Origin: Propionibacteriaceae bacterium
GTDB lineage: Bacteria; Actinomycetota; Actinomycetes; Propionibacteriales; Propionibacteriaceae
DNA: 62,690 nt
Reading direction: 5' to 3'
Assembly (NCBI GenBank): GCA_027492545.1
Contig: JAPUEL010000042.1
Span: 152,286-214,975, forward strand
Shown here: positions 51,690-60,285 of the stretch, piece after piece
Layout: each line of letters starts with the position of its first letter
How positions within the stretch are numbered: position 1 is the stretch's first letter
Program-made: the position numbers and the translations under genes
Notes under the pieces: generated by a model
Seen by the model: the letters and a program-made list of their open reading frames with translations, nothing else
What the model was told of the DNA's origin: nothing
Database searches by the model: none

Positions 51690-52558
51690 CGAGTGATGAA
51701 GAGCGGACACTCCGCGTGTGCCATGAGGCCACGCATCAGGCCGCCGAGGCTGAAGCCCGGAATGTGGGACTGGCCCACACCCAGCACCAGGAGGTCGTAG
51801 CCGGCGCTGCGGCTCACCAGCTCGTTGATGGGGCTGTCAGCCGTGACGGACACCTCGTAGGCCACCTGCGGATGCTTCGCCGCGACGGTGGCGGCGATGG
51901 CCTCGATCCCGCCCTTGGCGAACCGGACCTGCTCGTCGAGTTGCGTCGGGCTCAACTTCCGCGCGAACAACCCGACGGGGGGCTGGATGGCGTGAATGAT
52001 CTCCAGGCGCGACCCCAGCCGCTCGGCCTGAAGGAAGCCGGCCTCCAGGAGCGCCTCCGAGCCGGGATCCGTCTGCAGCCCGACGCCCACCACGCCCTTC
52101 TGGCCCACCGGGTCCGGATGCGCCGCGGCGGAAATGACCACCACGGGGCAGGAGGCGTTCGCCACGACGGCGACCGACGTGGAGCCCACGAACATGCGCT
52201 CCAGCCCGGAGGCCGCTCGCCTGCCCACGACCACCAGGTCGGCCACCTCGCTCAGGCGCGACATGACGCCGCCTGGCGAGCCCATCACCACCTCGGTGCG
52301 GATCCTGTCCTCGGTGACGCCCATGCCGAGGGCCACGTCCTTGGCCTGCTCGTTGGCCGTGGCCCCGGCCGACTGCAGGACCTCGGGGTCGTAGACCACA
52401 CCCCAGGCACCGGCCATCAGGGTGTCGTCGACGGCGTTGACCAGAAGGAGTTCGCCGCCGTAGCGCAGCACGGTGCCGGCGCCGAACCGGACGGCGCGCA
52501 GTCCGTCGTCGCTGCCGTCGACTCCGACGACCACCAGTGGTGAGATGCGTTCGGTCAT
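51686..52558 (-). CDS. universal stress protein with two tandem USP domains
   Basis: 290 residues. Domain 1 (about 1-145) starts PLVVVGVDGSDDGLRAVRFG and has the ATP-binding loop VVVGRRAASGLERMFVGSTSVAVV (Gx2Gx9GS). Domain 2 (about 155-290) ends LLVLGVGQSHIPGFSLGGLMRG with a degenerate loop, so only the first is likely to bind ATP. Such proteins respond to starvation or hypoxia in actinobacteria. The stop overlaps hrpA (ATGA). It lies 10 bp after the PNPOx-like gene, so the three form an operon. Confidence 0.9.
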   Translation of the reverse strand: MTERISPLVVVGVDGSDDGLRAVRFGAGTVLRYGGELLLVNAVDDTLMAGAWGVVYDPEVLQSAGATANEQAKDVALGMGVTEDRIRTEVVMGSPGGVMSRLSEVADLVVVGRRAASGLERMFVGSTSVAVVANASCPVVVISAAAHPDPVGQKGVVGVGLQTDPGSEALLEAGFLQAERLGSRLEIIHAIQPPVGLFARKLSPTQLDEQVRFAKGGIEAIAATVAAKHPQVAYEVSVTADSPINELVSRSAGYDLLVLGVGQSHIPGFSLGGLMRGLMAHAECPLFITR

Positions 52559-52568
52559 GATGTGGCTC

Positions 52569-52973
52569 CTAACTCTTGATGGTCCCGGAGACGACGCGGC
52601 CGGCGATGGTCGAAGCGGTGATCGCCAGACCCAGCGCCAGCCCTCCCTCCAGCCAGCTGATGCTGGTCACGCCGTCGTCGGCCGGCCCGCTGGTGCCGCG
52701 CACCAGCACCGTCCATCCGGTGGCGGTCTCGGGGTCGATCTCGTCGACCTGGAAGGCCACGTCCGTGCTCTGCTCGAGTGCGGCGAGGAAGGACTCCGGG
52801 GTGGTGTGGAAGACGATGACGCCGTCGACGACGCGGAAGTTGACGGGTACCACGGAGATCCCCTCCGCCGACGCCCACGCGACGCGACCCACCTCGCACT
52901 CCGAGATCAGCGCCCAGCACTCGTCGGCGTCGAGCCGGGAGAAGTAGGTCACAGGCTGCGGCTCGGTCATCAT
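52569..52973 (-). CDS. pyridoxamine 5'-phosphate oxidase-like flavin/F420-binding protein
   Basis: 134 residues of the split-barrel PNPOx-like family. LISECEVGRVAWASAEGISVVPVNF and DGVIVFHTTPESFLAALEQSTDVAFQVDEID are typical of small flavin- or F420-binding proteins from actinobacteria, often encoded next to universal stress proteins in dormancy-type regulons. The last about 35 residues continue with a hydrophobic SWLEGGLALGLAITASTIAG that is odd for the fold and may be a helix for membrane or partner contact. ATG 52973 is six bases from TAGAGT, so leaderless. It heads the PNPOx-USP-hrpA operon. Confidence 0.8.
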   Translation of the reverse strand: MMTEPQPVTYFSRLDADECWALISECEVGRVAWASAEGISVVPVNFRVVDGVIVFHTTPESFLAALEQSTDVAFQVDEIDPETATGWTVLVRGTSGPADDGVTSISWLEGGLALGLAITASTIAGRVVSGTIKS

Positions 52974-52979
52974 GAGTCC

Positions 52980-52985
52980 ACTCTA
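52980..52985 (-). promoter_or_regulatory. -10 element of leaderless PNPOx-like transcript
   Basis: TAGAGT (52985-52980) then GGACTC and ATG 52973: TANNNT-N6-ATG. It sets the first of two tandem ATGs as the start. The remaining gap to 53168 (about 180 bp, GACGC-rich) shows no gene. Confidence 0.6.
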
Positions 52986-53168
52986 GTGTCCTGCGTCAGG
53001 GGTTCGTTGATGGTTGCCGGTGTCCCCGTGGATGGATCGCACGGCCGACGAGCGACGTAGCACTGAGATGTGCGTCGAGCCAGGACGACGCAGCGAGACG
53101 CCGCTGGGACGCGGGACATCGCAGCGAACTTCTGACGCGAGACACGGGCAGTCACGCCGGCGTGTCTG

Positions 53169-54056
53169 TCAGAACGTGGTGCGGCCACCGAGCTTGGTGG
53201 CGAGCTCGTCGTCGATCGCGTCGGCGATCTGGCTCAGCGCGAACAGCGCCTGATGCAGGTGCGCGGGGACGAACGGCTGGGTGGCCACGGACAGCTGCAC
53301 GAACACCCGGTCACGATGGAGCGCGAAGCGTCCGTAGCGCGACTCCACATTGAGGTCGTTGAGCACCTCGCAGGCCCGCGAGCGGCCCGTCACGTCGTGC
53401 ACGAGCGCCGCGAAGAGGACCAGCTCCTCGCCGTCGGGGGTGGATCTCAGGAAGACCATCGTGGACCCGACGCGGATGGCGACGTCGCCCAGATCGTTGC
53501 GCAGCGGCGGATGCCGGTAGACGCGTCGCAGCTCCTCGTCGACGAGCGAGTCGAGCTCCGCGCGTGAGCCCGGCATCACCGAGGTCTCCTCGCGCGACAG
53601 CTTCCGGGGTGTGAGGGGCGCCCACGGCGTCTCCCCCTGCAGGATCTCCGCCAGTTGATCCGGGTGCAGGAACACGGGGTGGAGGACCCCGAAGACGCCG
53701 GTCAGCGTCCGGGTGGCCAGATCGGCCAGCGTCGCGGAGCTCTCCTGGTCGATCTCGGTGTGGAAGCCGCCGGACGATCCGTCCGGCTCGCTCCAGCCCA
53801 GCGCCCGGAGCGCGTCCTCCTCGGCGGCGGTGGGCGTGCCCTGGTCGGAGCCGATCACGAAGGCGCCGACGACGAGGGGGCGCACCATCGAGAAGCGGAG
53901 CCCGGGCCGGACCACGGCAGCGTCGGTGTTCGCCACGGAGATCGTCAGGTCCCCGGTGGCGTCCATGACCGAGAGGACCTCGTCGAGGCGGAGCGTGAAC
54001 TCCGCCCAGGCGTGCCGCTGGGTGGCGTCGAAGTCGAAGTCGCGGTAATCGGCCAC
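53169..54056 (-). CDS. TY-Chap / YbjN-like domain protein
   Basis: 295 residues, soluble. The C-terminal half (DVAIRVGSTMVFLRS ... LVHDVTGRSRACEVLNDLNVESRYGRFALHRDRVFVQLSV) has the alpha-beta pattern of the YbjN/type III secretion chaperone-like (TY-Chap) fold, common in actinobacteria. The N-terminal half (EFTLRLDEVLSVMDATGDLTISVA) looks like the extra domain often fused to it. No secretion system is nearby. GTG 54056 was chosen with GAGGAGG 8 bp upstream; an in-frame GTG nine bases earlier is too close to that site. Likely chaperone or scaffold; function unknown. Confidence 0.6.
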   Translation of the reverse strand: MADYRDFDFDATQRHAWAEFTLRLDEVLSVMDATGDLTISVANTDAAVVRPGLRFSMVRPLVVGAFVIGSDQGTPTAAEEDALRALGWSEPDGSSGGFHTEIDQESSATLADLATRTLTGVFGVLHPVFLHPDQLAEILQGETPWAPLTPRKLSREETSVMPGSRAELDSLVDEELRRVYRHPPLRNDLGDVAIRVGSTMVFLRSTPDGEELVLFAALVHDVTGRSRACEVLNDLNVESRYGRFALHRDRVFVQLSVATQPFVPAHLHQALFALSQIADAIDDELATKLGGRTTF

Positions 54057-54132
54057 TGGGATCACCTCCTCGCGAGTCAACCTAGCAAACACCGAAGTCC
54101 CGCACGTGCGCCGCGACCGTAGGCTGTGCGGC

Positions 54133-55038
54133 ATGTGGGCGGCGCTCGAGGGGTTCGCGACGATCGGCATCGTCATGGCCGTCGGGTTCGTGCTGGCCCG
54201 GGCGCGCCTGGTGGGCCGGTCCGCGCAGCGGGCACTCGGCGACGTGGCGTTCTTCGTGGGGCAGCCGGCGCTGGTGCTGGTGGCCGTTGCCGAGGCGGAT
54301 CTCGATCGGCTGCTGGGGTGGCACGTCGTGGCCTTCAGCGCGGCGTGTGTGACCGGAGGCCTGGCGTTCGCGCTCCTCATGGCCCGACGGTGGCGCACCG
54401 GCCGCGCCGAGGCCGCCATCGGCTACCTGGCCACCAGCTACGTCAACGCCGGAAACCTGGGCATCCCCATCGCTGCGTTCGTGCTCGGAGACCCGGCGTG
54501 GGCGGCGCCCGCCATGCTGCTGCAGGTGCTGGTGCTGCAGCCCAGCGCCGTGGCAGTCCTGGAGTCCTCGCCCGCCGGCCGCGGCAGGTCGGTGCTGCGC
54601 AGCTTCGCGACCCACCCGCTGGTGCTGGGCGGGTTGATCGGCCTGGCCCTCAACCTTCTCTCATGGCAGCCGCCGCGGCTGCTCTGGGCCCCGCTGACGC
54701 TGCTGGCGGATCTGGGCATCCCGGCGATGCTGCTGGCATTCGGGATGTCCCTGCACTCTTCCCCCCTCCCCCGTCGGCTGTCGGGCCGGGCTGTGGCCGC
54801 CATCGTTACCAAGTCCTTCGTCGTGCCGGGGCTGGCGCTGATCATCGCACTGGCCCTCGGCCTGTCCGGCACACCGCTGCGGGCCGCCGTGGTGCTGGCG
54901 GCTCTCCCGACCGCGCAGGTGGTGTTCGTCCACGCCGTGCGCTACAAGGTGGGCATCCGGCTGGTCCAGGCGACGACGCTGTGGTCCATGCTGCTCAGCA
55001 TCCCCGTCATCGTCGCGGCCGGAGCCCTTCTCCGGTGA
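54133..55038 (+). CDS. AEC-family transporter (auxin efflux carrier fold)
   Basis: 301 residues, about ten hydrophobic segments in two halves, as in AEC/malonate-type permeases. Characteristic sequences: FATIGIVMAVGFVLARARLVG, LGDVAFFVGQPALVLVAVAEADL, GYLATSYVNAGNLGIPIAAFVLGDP (the NxGxxGxP loop) and LADLGIPAMLLAFGMSLHSSPLP. Substrates in bacteria include dicarboxylates and small organic acids; none can be assigned. TAGGCT seven bases before ATG 54133 suggests a near-leaderless mRNA. It is followed by the VTT-like gene at 45 bp. Confidence 0.88.
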   Translation: MWAALEGFATIGIVMAVGFVLARARLVGRSAQRALGDVAFFVGQPALVLVAVAEADLDRLLGWHVVAFSAACVTGGLAFALLMARRWRTGRAEAAIGYLATSYVNAGNLGIPIAAFVLGDPAWAAPAMLLQVLVLQPSAVAVLESSPAGRGRSVLRSFATHPLVLGGLIGLALNLLSWQPPRLLWAPLTLLADLGIPAMLLAFGMSLHSSPLPRRLSGRAVAAIVTKSFVVPGLALIIALALGLSGTPLRAAVVLAALPTAQVVFVHAVRYKVGIRLVQATTLWSMLLSIPVIVAAGALLR

Positions 55039-55050
55039 GCAAGTAGACTG

Positions 55051-55083
55051 GGCGCTCCGCCGCCCTCGACTCCCTGGAGCGCC
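55051..55083 (+). promoter_or_regulatory. possible RBS-sequestering hairpin before the VTT-like gene
   Basis: GGCGCTCC (55051-55058) pairs perfectly with GGAGCGCC (55076-55083), which ends one base before ATG 55084 and contains the GGAG ribosome-binding site. In transcripts reading through from the AEC gene the start would be masked. A TAGACT -10 at 55044-55049 would start downstream of most of the 5' arm and escape this. Confidence 0.45.
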
Positions 55084-55569
55084 ATGTTCGACCCCACCAC
55101 CTGGGACGCGCCGTTCGGCGTCGTGGTGCTGGCACTCTTCGTCATCGTGATGCTGCGCGCCAACGGCACGTACTGGCTGGGTCGCGCTCTGGCCGCCGGA
55201 GCCCGCCGCAGCAGGTGGGAGAAGCTGCTGGAGTCGAGGCATTACGCCACCGGGGCCCGGTGGCTCAACCGATGGGGCCCGCCCGCGGTGTCGCTGTCGT
55301 TCCTCACCATCGGGATCCAGACCATGGTCAACCTCGCCGCAGGGGTCGCCCAGATGCCGCTGCGCCGCTACCTCCCCGCCGTCACCGTCGGCTGCCTGCT
55401 GTGGGCGTTCATGTACGGGACTGTGGGCTTCATCGGCTGGGTTGCTGTGGCCGCGCTCTGGGAGCGGTCGCCCGGCCTGACCGTGGCGTTGCTGGCGTTG
55501 GCGGTGGCCGGCGTCGCCTGGGCGCTCGCGCGCCGTGACCGGATACCCGTGGCCGCCCCCGCGGAGTAG
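55084..55569 (+). CDS. small VTT/DedA-like membrane protein
   Basis: 161 residues with about four membrane segments. The core RWGPPAVSLSFLTIGIQTMVNLAAGVAQMPLRRYLPAVTVGCLLWAFM carries the DedA/VTT-type pattern (Gly/Pro-containing re-entrant turn followed by helices); the N-terminal arm is short compared with full-size DedA (about 200-220). It may act in lipid scrambling or undecaprenyl phosphate recycling, as proposed for DedA proteins, but this short form is untested. The C-terminal tail is Arg/Pro-rich. Confidence 0.7.
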   Translation: MFDPTTWDAPFGVVVLALFVIVMLRANGTYWLGRALAAGARRSRWEKLLESRHYATGARWLNRWGPPAVSLSFLTIGIQTMVNLAAGVAQMPLRRYLPAVTVGCLLWAFMYGTVGFIGWVAVAALWERSPGLTVALLALAVAGVAWALARRDRIPVAAPAE

Positions 55570-55607
55570 GCTCACCGGCGTCGCACTGATTCCCGCGAGG
55601 AGACGCC

Positions 55608-56753
55608 ATGGCAGATACGGGTCGCACGGACCGCCTGCTGCGTTCGCTGCGTCTCAGGCCCACCGTCCCGGACTCCCCCGCGCTCCCTGTCGCGGAGCCG
55701 GAGCCGGATCGTGGCCCCGCCCGCACGGGCGTGACGTCCATTGTCGACGCGGGCATCTACGTCGCCGGGAAGCGGATCGCGACCCCCGCCACGTTCGACG
55801 AGGCGTTCAACCTGCTCGACGAGCATCCCGAGGGTTTCGCGTGGATCGGCCTCTACCGGCCGCGACACTCTGACATGGCGCTGCTCGCGGCCGAGTTCCG
55901 GCTCAGCCCGCTCGCGGTCGAGGACACCATCACGGCCCACCAGCGGCCGAAGTTCGAACGCTACGAGGACGTGCTGTTCCTGGTGCTTCGTGCCGCGCAG
56001 TACATCGACCGGAGCGAGACGGTCGACTTCGGCGAGGTGCACGCCTTCGTCGGCGACAGGTTCGTGGTGACGGTGCGCCACTCGGAGACGCCGGACCTGA
56101 CCCGCGTGCGGAAGGAGCTGGAGGCCACGCCGTCGGTGCTGGCCAAGGGGCCGAGCGTGGTGCTCCTGCGCCTGCTGGACGGCATCGTCGACGACTACAC
56201 CCCCGTCGCGATGGGCATCGAGAACGACATCGACGAGATCGAGACCCAGGTGTTCACGGGCAGCTCGAGAGTGTCGCGGCGCATCTACCAGCTCTCGCGC
56301 GAAGTGATCGACTTCCAACGGGCGGTTCGCCCGCTCAAGCAGATCATCGAGGGCGTGCGAGGGGACCGCGTGTTCGCCTCCGCGGGTGAGCGCCGGCGGC
56401 AGGAACTGCGCGACATCGAGGATCACGCCATCGCGATGATCGAGCGCGTCGACGCCCTCCGGGAGACACTGAAGGGCACGCTGGACCTCAACATCTCGCT
56501 CCAGGCCCAGCGCCAGAACGAGGAGATCAGCAACATGACCGCCGCCAGCCTCAAGCAGGCGGAGGAGACCCGCCGGATCGCGGCCTGGGCCGGCGTGCTG
56601 TTCGTGCCGAGCCTCGTCACCGGCACCTACGGCATGAACTTCGCCGCGATGCCGGAGCTCGAGTGGACGTGGGGCTACCCGTTCGCGCTCTTCCTGATGC
56701 TCGCCTCGGGGATCGCGATGTACACGGTGTTCAAGCTGAAGGACTGGCTGTAG
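55608..56753 (+). CDS. corA: CorA-family magnesium/cobalt transporter
   Basis: 381 residues. A large N-terminal cytosolic funnel domain (about 1-300) precedes two C-terminal membrane helices: WAGVLFVPSLVTGTYGMNFA with the selectivity motif YGMNF, and YPFALFLMLASGIAMYTVFKL. The linker loop between them is short and acidic (PELEW). It forms a homopentameric Mg2+ channel. ATG 55608 follows GAGGAGAC, and TAGGCT at 55567 is a likely -10. It ends ten bases from the convergent ilvD stop. Confidence 0.94.
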   Translation: MADTGRTDRLLRSLRLRPTVPDSPALPVAEPEPDRGPARTGVTSIVDAGIYVAGKRIATPATFDEAFNLLDEHPEGFAWIGLYRPRHSDMALLAAEFRLSPLAVEDTITAHQRPKFERYEDVLFLVLRAAQYIDRSETVDFGEVHAFVGDRFVVTVRHSETPDLTRVRKELEATPSVLAKGPSVVLLRLLDGIVDDYTPVAMGIENDIDEIETQVFTGSSRVSRRIYQLSREVIDFQRAVRPLKQIIEGVRGDRVFASAGERRRQELRDIEDHAIAMIERVDALRETLKGTLDLNISLQAQRQNEEISNMTAASLKQAEETRRIAAWAGVLFVPSLVTGTYGMNFAAMPELEWTWGYPFALFLMLASGIAMYTVFKLKDWL

Positions 56754-56762
56754 CCCCGACGC

Positions 56763-58601
56763 TCAGGCCAGCTTGCGGGCCGCGCCCTTGTCCGCGGACT
56801 GCGCCAGCATCCCGAAGATCCTCAATGCCGTTGAGACCTCGCGCTCTCGGGACTTCGGCGCCCACCCCGCGGCGTCACGCGCGGCTCGTCGGGCGTCGAG
56901 GGTGGCGTCGTCCACGTTGAGGGTCATCGAGCGTTCGGGGATGGAGATGGTGATGGTGTCTCCGTCCTCGATCAGCCCGATCGCCCCGCCGGAGGCCGCC
57001 TCCGGGGAGACGTGGCCGATGGAGAGGCCCGACGAGCCACCCGAGAACCGCCCGTCGGTGATGAGCGCGCACTTGGGGCCGAGGCCGAGCGCCTTCAGGT
57101 ACGACGTGGGGTACAGCATCTCCTGCATGCCCGGCCCGCCCTTGGGGCCCTCGTAGCGGACGATCACGATGTCGCCCGGCTGGATCCGCTTGCCGAGGAT
57201 GGCCTCCACGGCGTCGTCCTGGGACTCGGTGACGACGGCCCGGCCCGTGAACTCCCACTGGTCCTCCGGCACCCCGGCCGTCTTGACGATCGCTCCGTCG
57301 GGCGCAAGGTTGCCCTTCAGGACCGCGAGGCCGCCGTCGACCGTGTAGGGGTGCTCCACCGAGCGGATGCACCCGCCCTCGGCATCGGTGTCCAGGCTCT
57401 CCCAACGGTTGGTCGACGAGAAGGCCTCCGTGGTGCGGACCCCGCCCGGCGCGGCGTGGAACAGCTCGATGGCCTCGGGGAGGGCCTTGCCGCTGCGGAT
57501 GTCCCAGCTCTCGAGCCACTCCCGCATGGTGCGCGAGTGGACGGTGGAGACGGTGTCGTCGAGCTTGCCGCCGCGGTACAGCTCCCCCAGGATCGCCGGG
57601 ACGCCGCCGGCGCGGTGCACGTCCTCCATGTAGTACTTCGGCGAGTTGGGCGCCACCTTCGCCAGGCAGGGGGTGACGCGGGAGATGGCGTCGATGTCGT
57701 CCATCGTGAAGTCCACGCCGGCCTCCTGGGCGGCGGCGAGCAGGTGAAGCACCGTGTTGGTGGAGCCGCCCATGGCGACGTCCAGCTTCATCGCGTTGGA
57801 GAACGCCGCCTTCGTGGCGATCGACAGGGGCAACACGGAGGCGTCGTCCTCGCCGTACCAGCGGCGGCAGAGCTCGACGATCAGCCGGCCCGCCTCCTGG
57901 AACAGGCCCTTGCGCGCCGACGCGGTCGCCAGCGTCGATCCGTTGCCCGGGAGCGCGAGGCCGACGGCCTCGAGCAGGCAGTTCATCGAGTTGGCGGTGA
58001 ACATGCCGGAGCACGAGCCGCACGTGGGACAGGCGTTGGCCTCGATGCGGCTCAGCTCGTCGTCGGTGACGTTGGGGTCCACGGCCGAGACCATGGCGTC
58101 GACGAGGTCGAGCGACTTCACCACGCCGTCGTCGTGGACCACGGCCTTGCCGGCCTCCATGGGGCCGCCGGAGACGAACACGGCCGGGATGTTGAGCCGC
58201 AGCGCCGCGAGGAACATGCCGGGGGTGATCTTGTCGCAGTTGGAGATGCACACCAATGCGTCGGCGCAGTGGGCGTTGGCCATGAATTCCACGGAGTCGG
58301 CGATGAGCTCTCGGCTGGGCAGCGAGTAGAGCATGCCGCCGTGGCCCATGGCGATGCCGTCGTCGACGGCGATGGTGTTGAACTCCCGGCCGATGCCGCC
58401 CGCCTCGGCGATGGACTCCGAGACCAGCTTGCCCATGTCGCGCAGGTGCACGTGCCCAGGCACGAACTGCGTGAAGGAGTTGGCCACCGCGACGATCGGC
58501 TTGCCCCAGTCCGAGTCCGTGATGCCCGTGGCGCGCCAGAGGGCGCGGGCGCCCGCCATGTTGCGGCCATGGGTGGTGGTGCGGGACCGGAGTGCCGGCA
58601 T
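56763..58601 (-). CDS. ilvD: dihydroxy-acid dehydratase
   Basis: 612 residues, with striking end-to-end resemblance to E. coli IlvD, which makes the 2-keto acid precursors of valine and isoleucine. Fe-S ligands are C122 ([10 protein letters not shown]) and C197 ([18 protein letters not shown]). Other motifs: MAMGGSTN-like [48 protein letters not shown] and [24 protein letters not shown]. The position matching C49 of the [2Fe-2S] type is Ser, as in E. coli, suggesting the oxygen-sensitive [4Fe-4S] form. ATG 58601 follows GGAGG. Confidence 0.96.
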   Translation of the reverse strand: MPALRSRTTTHGRNMAGARALWRATGITDSDWGKPIVAVANSFTQFVPGHVHLRDMGKLVSESIAEAGGIGREFNTIAVDDGIAMGHGGMLYSLPSRELIADSVEFMANAHCADALVCISNCDKITPGMFLAALRLNIPAVFVSGGPMEAGKAVVHDDGVVKSLDLVDAMVSAVDPNVTDDELSRIEANACPTCGSCSGMFTANSMNCLLEAVGLALPGNGSTLATASARKGLFQEAGRLIVELCRRWYGEDDASVLPLSIATKAAFSNAMKLDVAMGGSTNTVLHLLAAAQEAGVDFTMDDIDAISRVTPCLAKVAPNSPKYYMEDVHRAGGVPAILGELYRGGKLDDTVSTVHSRTMREWLESWDIRSGKALPEAIELFHAAPGGVRTTEAFSSTNRWESLDTDAEGGCIRSVEHPYTVDGGLAVLKGNLAPDGAIVKTAGVPEDQWEFTGRAVVTESQDDAVEAILGKRIQPGDIVIVRYEGPKGGPGMQEMLYPTSYLKALGLGPKCALITDGRFSGGSSGLSIGHVSPEAASGGAIGLIEDGDTITISIPERSMTLNVDDATLDARRAARDAAGWAPKSREREVSTALRIFGMLAQSADKGAARKLA

Positions 58602-58681
58602 GGGATCCTCCAAGGACGGGGGTCGACGTACCCGCCAAGGATACCCGCGGCCCTCCGTGGAGCCTGGGATCGTCCGCGACG

Positions 58682-59479
58682 CTACTCCCCCGTCGCCACC
58701 GGCCTGGACGTGTGGGAGTACTGGCTCCACGAGCCGGAGTACAGCCGGCCGCGCCCGAGCCCGGCGTACTCCAGCGCGATGAGGTTGTGGCAGGCGGTGA
58801 TCCCCGAGCCACAGTAGGAGATGACCTGGGCCGCGTCGTCGACGGCGGCGAATCGCTCGCGCAGTTCCTCCGGTGTCCTGAACCGGCCGTCCTCGGTGAG
58901 GTTGCCGGTCATCGGGTAGCTCCGGGCGCCCGGGACGTGCCCGGCCTTGGGGTCGATCGGCTCCGACTCCCCCCGGAACCGTTGCGCGCCGCGCGCATCG
59001 ATGACGAACTCGCCGGCGGCCGCGTCCTCGATGTCCGCCAGCGCCGCGTCGGGCCACGATGTGGGCGCGAACTCGGCCCGGGGCCGCCTCGTCACCTCCG
59101 TGGTGAGTTCGCCCTCCCAGGCCTGGAGGCCGCCGTCGAGGAGGGCGGCATCGCGGCCGAGGATGCGCAGCAGCCAGACGAGCCGCCCGGCCATCGCGCC
59201 CCCCGCGTCGTCGTAGGCGACGACGGTGTCGGTGTCACCGATACCCAGGTGGGCCAGCCCCTCGGCGAAGGTGTCGTGATCCGGCAGCGGGTGCCGCCCC
59301 CGGGCCTTGGACGGCGGGTCCGCGAGCACGTCGTCCATCGGGACGAACACGGCACCCGGGATGTGCCCGGCGGCGTAGGCGTCGGCGCCGGAGCGCCCGT
59401 CGAGGTAGTGCCGCACGTCCGCGATCACGGCGTCAGGGTGCGCCGAGAGCCACCCCTGGTCAACCACTGGAGGAATCAC
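58682..59479 (-). CDS. sulfurtransferase with two rhodanese domains
   Basis: 265 residues. An inactive N-terminal rhodanese domain (about 1-125, starts [26 protein letters not shown]) and an active C-terminal one ([32 protein letters not shown], with the catalytic loop [14 protein letters not shown]). The loop CGSGxTA fits thiosulfate sulfurtransferases. It moves sulfane sulfur to an acceptor such as cyanide or thiols. GTG 59479 is six bases from TAGGCT, so leaderless; the 31-bp repeat array begins about 30 bp upstream of the start. Confidence 0.9.
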   Translation of the reverse strand: MIPPVVDQGWLSAHPDAVIADVRHYLDGRSGADAYAAGHIPGAVFVPMDDVLADPPSKARGRHPLPDHDTFAEGLAHLGIGDTDTVVAYDDAGGAMAGRLVWLLRILGRDAALLDGGLQAWEGELTTEVTRRPRAEFAPTSWPDAALADIEDAAAGEFVIDARGAQRFRGESEPIDPKAGHVPGARSYPMTGNLTEDGRFRTPEELRERFAAVDDAAQVISYCGSGITACHNLIALEYAGLGRGRLYSGSWSQYSHTSRPVATGE

Positions 59480-59485
59480 GGAACC

Positions 59486-59491
59486 AGCCTA
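59486..59491 (-). promoter_or_regulatory. -10 element of leaderless rhodanese transcript
   Basis: TAGGCT (59491-59486), six bases, then GTG 59479. Same TANNNT-N6-start spacing as at 3806, 3832, 6754 and 52973. Confidence 0.55.
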
Positions 59492-59510
59492 TTCCCGGCC
59501 AGGGCGAAGG

Positions 59511-59683
59511 TTGAGCCGGACACGGCTCTTGCGGGAGCGGTTTGAGCCGGACACGGCTCTTGCGCAGGTGGTTTGAGCCGGACACCGGTCTCACGGTGTC
59601 CTTGAACGTTCCAATCGGTTCCCCGAGCGCTTGAGTCCGAAGTCGTGCTCAAGCCAACCCGGCGAAAGCCGTGTCCGGCTCAA
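59511..59683. repeat. 31-bp tandem hairpin repeats with an inverted copy
   Basis: TTGAGCCGGACAC starts at 59511, 59542 and 59573, a period of exactly 31 bp; weaker versions (TTGAACG, TTGAGTC) start at 59602 and 59631. A 17-bp inverted copy of the repeat lies at 59667-59683. Each of the first two units folds as GAGCCG-GACA-CGGCTC; the third keeps the stem with changed bases (CCGG/CCGG), and GGACACCG (59580) pairs with CGGTGTCC (ending 59601). It fills the gap between the gene at 59724 and the rhodanese promoter. No ORF is convincing there. Confidence 0.75.
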
Positions 59684-59723
59684 CCCTCGACCCCCTGCCG
59701 GGTCGCCAGGAGCGACGACGGGG

Positions 59724-60134
59724 TCAGCGGGTGGCGGCGACCAGCGCCAGCAGCGCGGTCGCGTACGCCTCGGCCGGATCCTCGGCGATGAATGACCGGG
59801 CCGGCTGACCGGGGATCTCGATCACGACGGCGAACTCCCCGGTCGCTGAGCGCCCGAGCGAGCGGAAGGTGCCGCCGAGCAGGTCGCGCAACTGGTCCTC
59901 GCGGGGCAGCCACAGCGCCTTGTCCGCCGGAACCGAGTCCAGCGCCCACTCCGTCGTCCCGTTGAACGCCAGCAGGGTCCCCGTCGCGTGTTCACGCGCC
60001 TCGACCACCATGTTGGCGAGCGTGAAGATCTCGTCCTCCAAGTCCGTGGCCCGGACGATGAAGCGGTCCCCCTCGCCCGGCCGCCAGGCGATGCCCGCCT
60101 CAGCCAGGCGTTCGGCAGTTCCCACTGAGATCAT
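59724..60134 (-). CDS. conserved actinobacterial protein of unknown function
   Basis: 136 residues, no signal peptide or membrane segment. MISVGTAERLAEAGIAWRPG, a middle LLAFNGTTEWALDSV and ALWLPREDQLRDLLGG are the conserved parts of a small protein common in actinobacteria, sometimes mislabelled CpaE in databases. The end carries FIAEDPAEAYATALLAL. No catalytic residues stand out. ATG 60134 follows GAAGGGA. It is between nrdJ (151 bp upstream) and the repeat array; cotranscription with nrdJ is unlikely because of the hairpin at 60221. Confidence 0.7.
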   Translation of the reverse strand: MISVGTAERLAEAGIAWRPGEGDRFIVRATDLEDEIFTLANMVVEAREHATGTLLAFNGTTEWALDSVPADKALWLPREDQLRDLLGGTFRSLGRSATGEFAVVIEIPGQPARSFIAEDPAEAYATALLALVAATR

Positions 60135-60220
60135 CGTCGGTCCCTTCGGTGGTGCTCGTCTGAGTGCCTCGTCCCTGCCATTGTGCCCGGCCCGCCCAAC
60201 CCGCGCGCCGCGCGTAGGGC

Positions 60221-60254
60221 GAGGGGGCGCCGACCTCTCGGCCGACGCCCCCTC
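60221..60254 (-). terminator. terminator after nrdJ
   Basis: 9-bp stem GAGGGGGCG (60221-60229) with CGCCCCCTC (60246-60254), with a further CCGA/TCGG pairing inside. It lies 32 bp beyond the nrdJ stop on the minus strand. Confidence 0.65.
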
Positions 60255-60285
60255 ATGCCTGGCTACGGGCGGTTGCGGGACCCGA

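Noticed and set aside
52986..53168. Possible gene or repeat between PNPOx-like and TY-Chap genes
   Set aside because: Only degenerate GACGC-type words and short open frames without ribosome-binding sites; nothing that can be supported.
59511..59683. CRISPR-like array
   Set aside because: The 31-bp units are contiguous with no unique spacers, and no cas genes are present; better described as tandem hairpin repeats.
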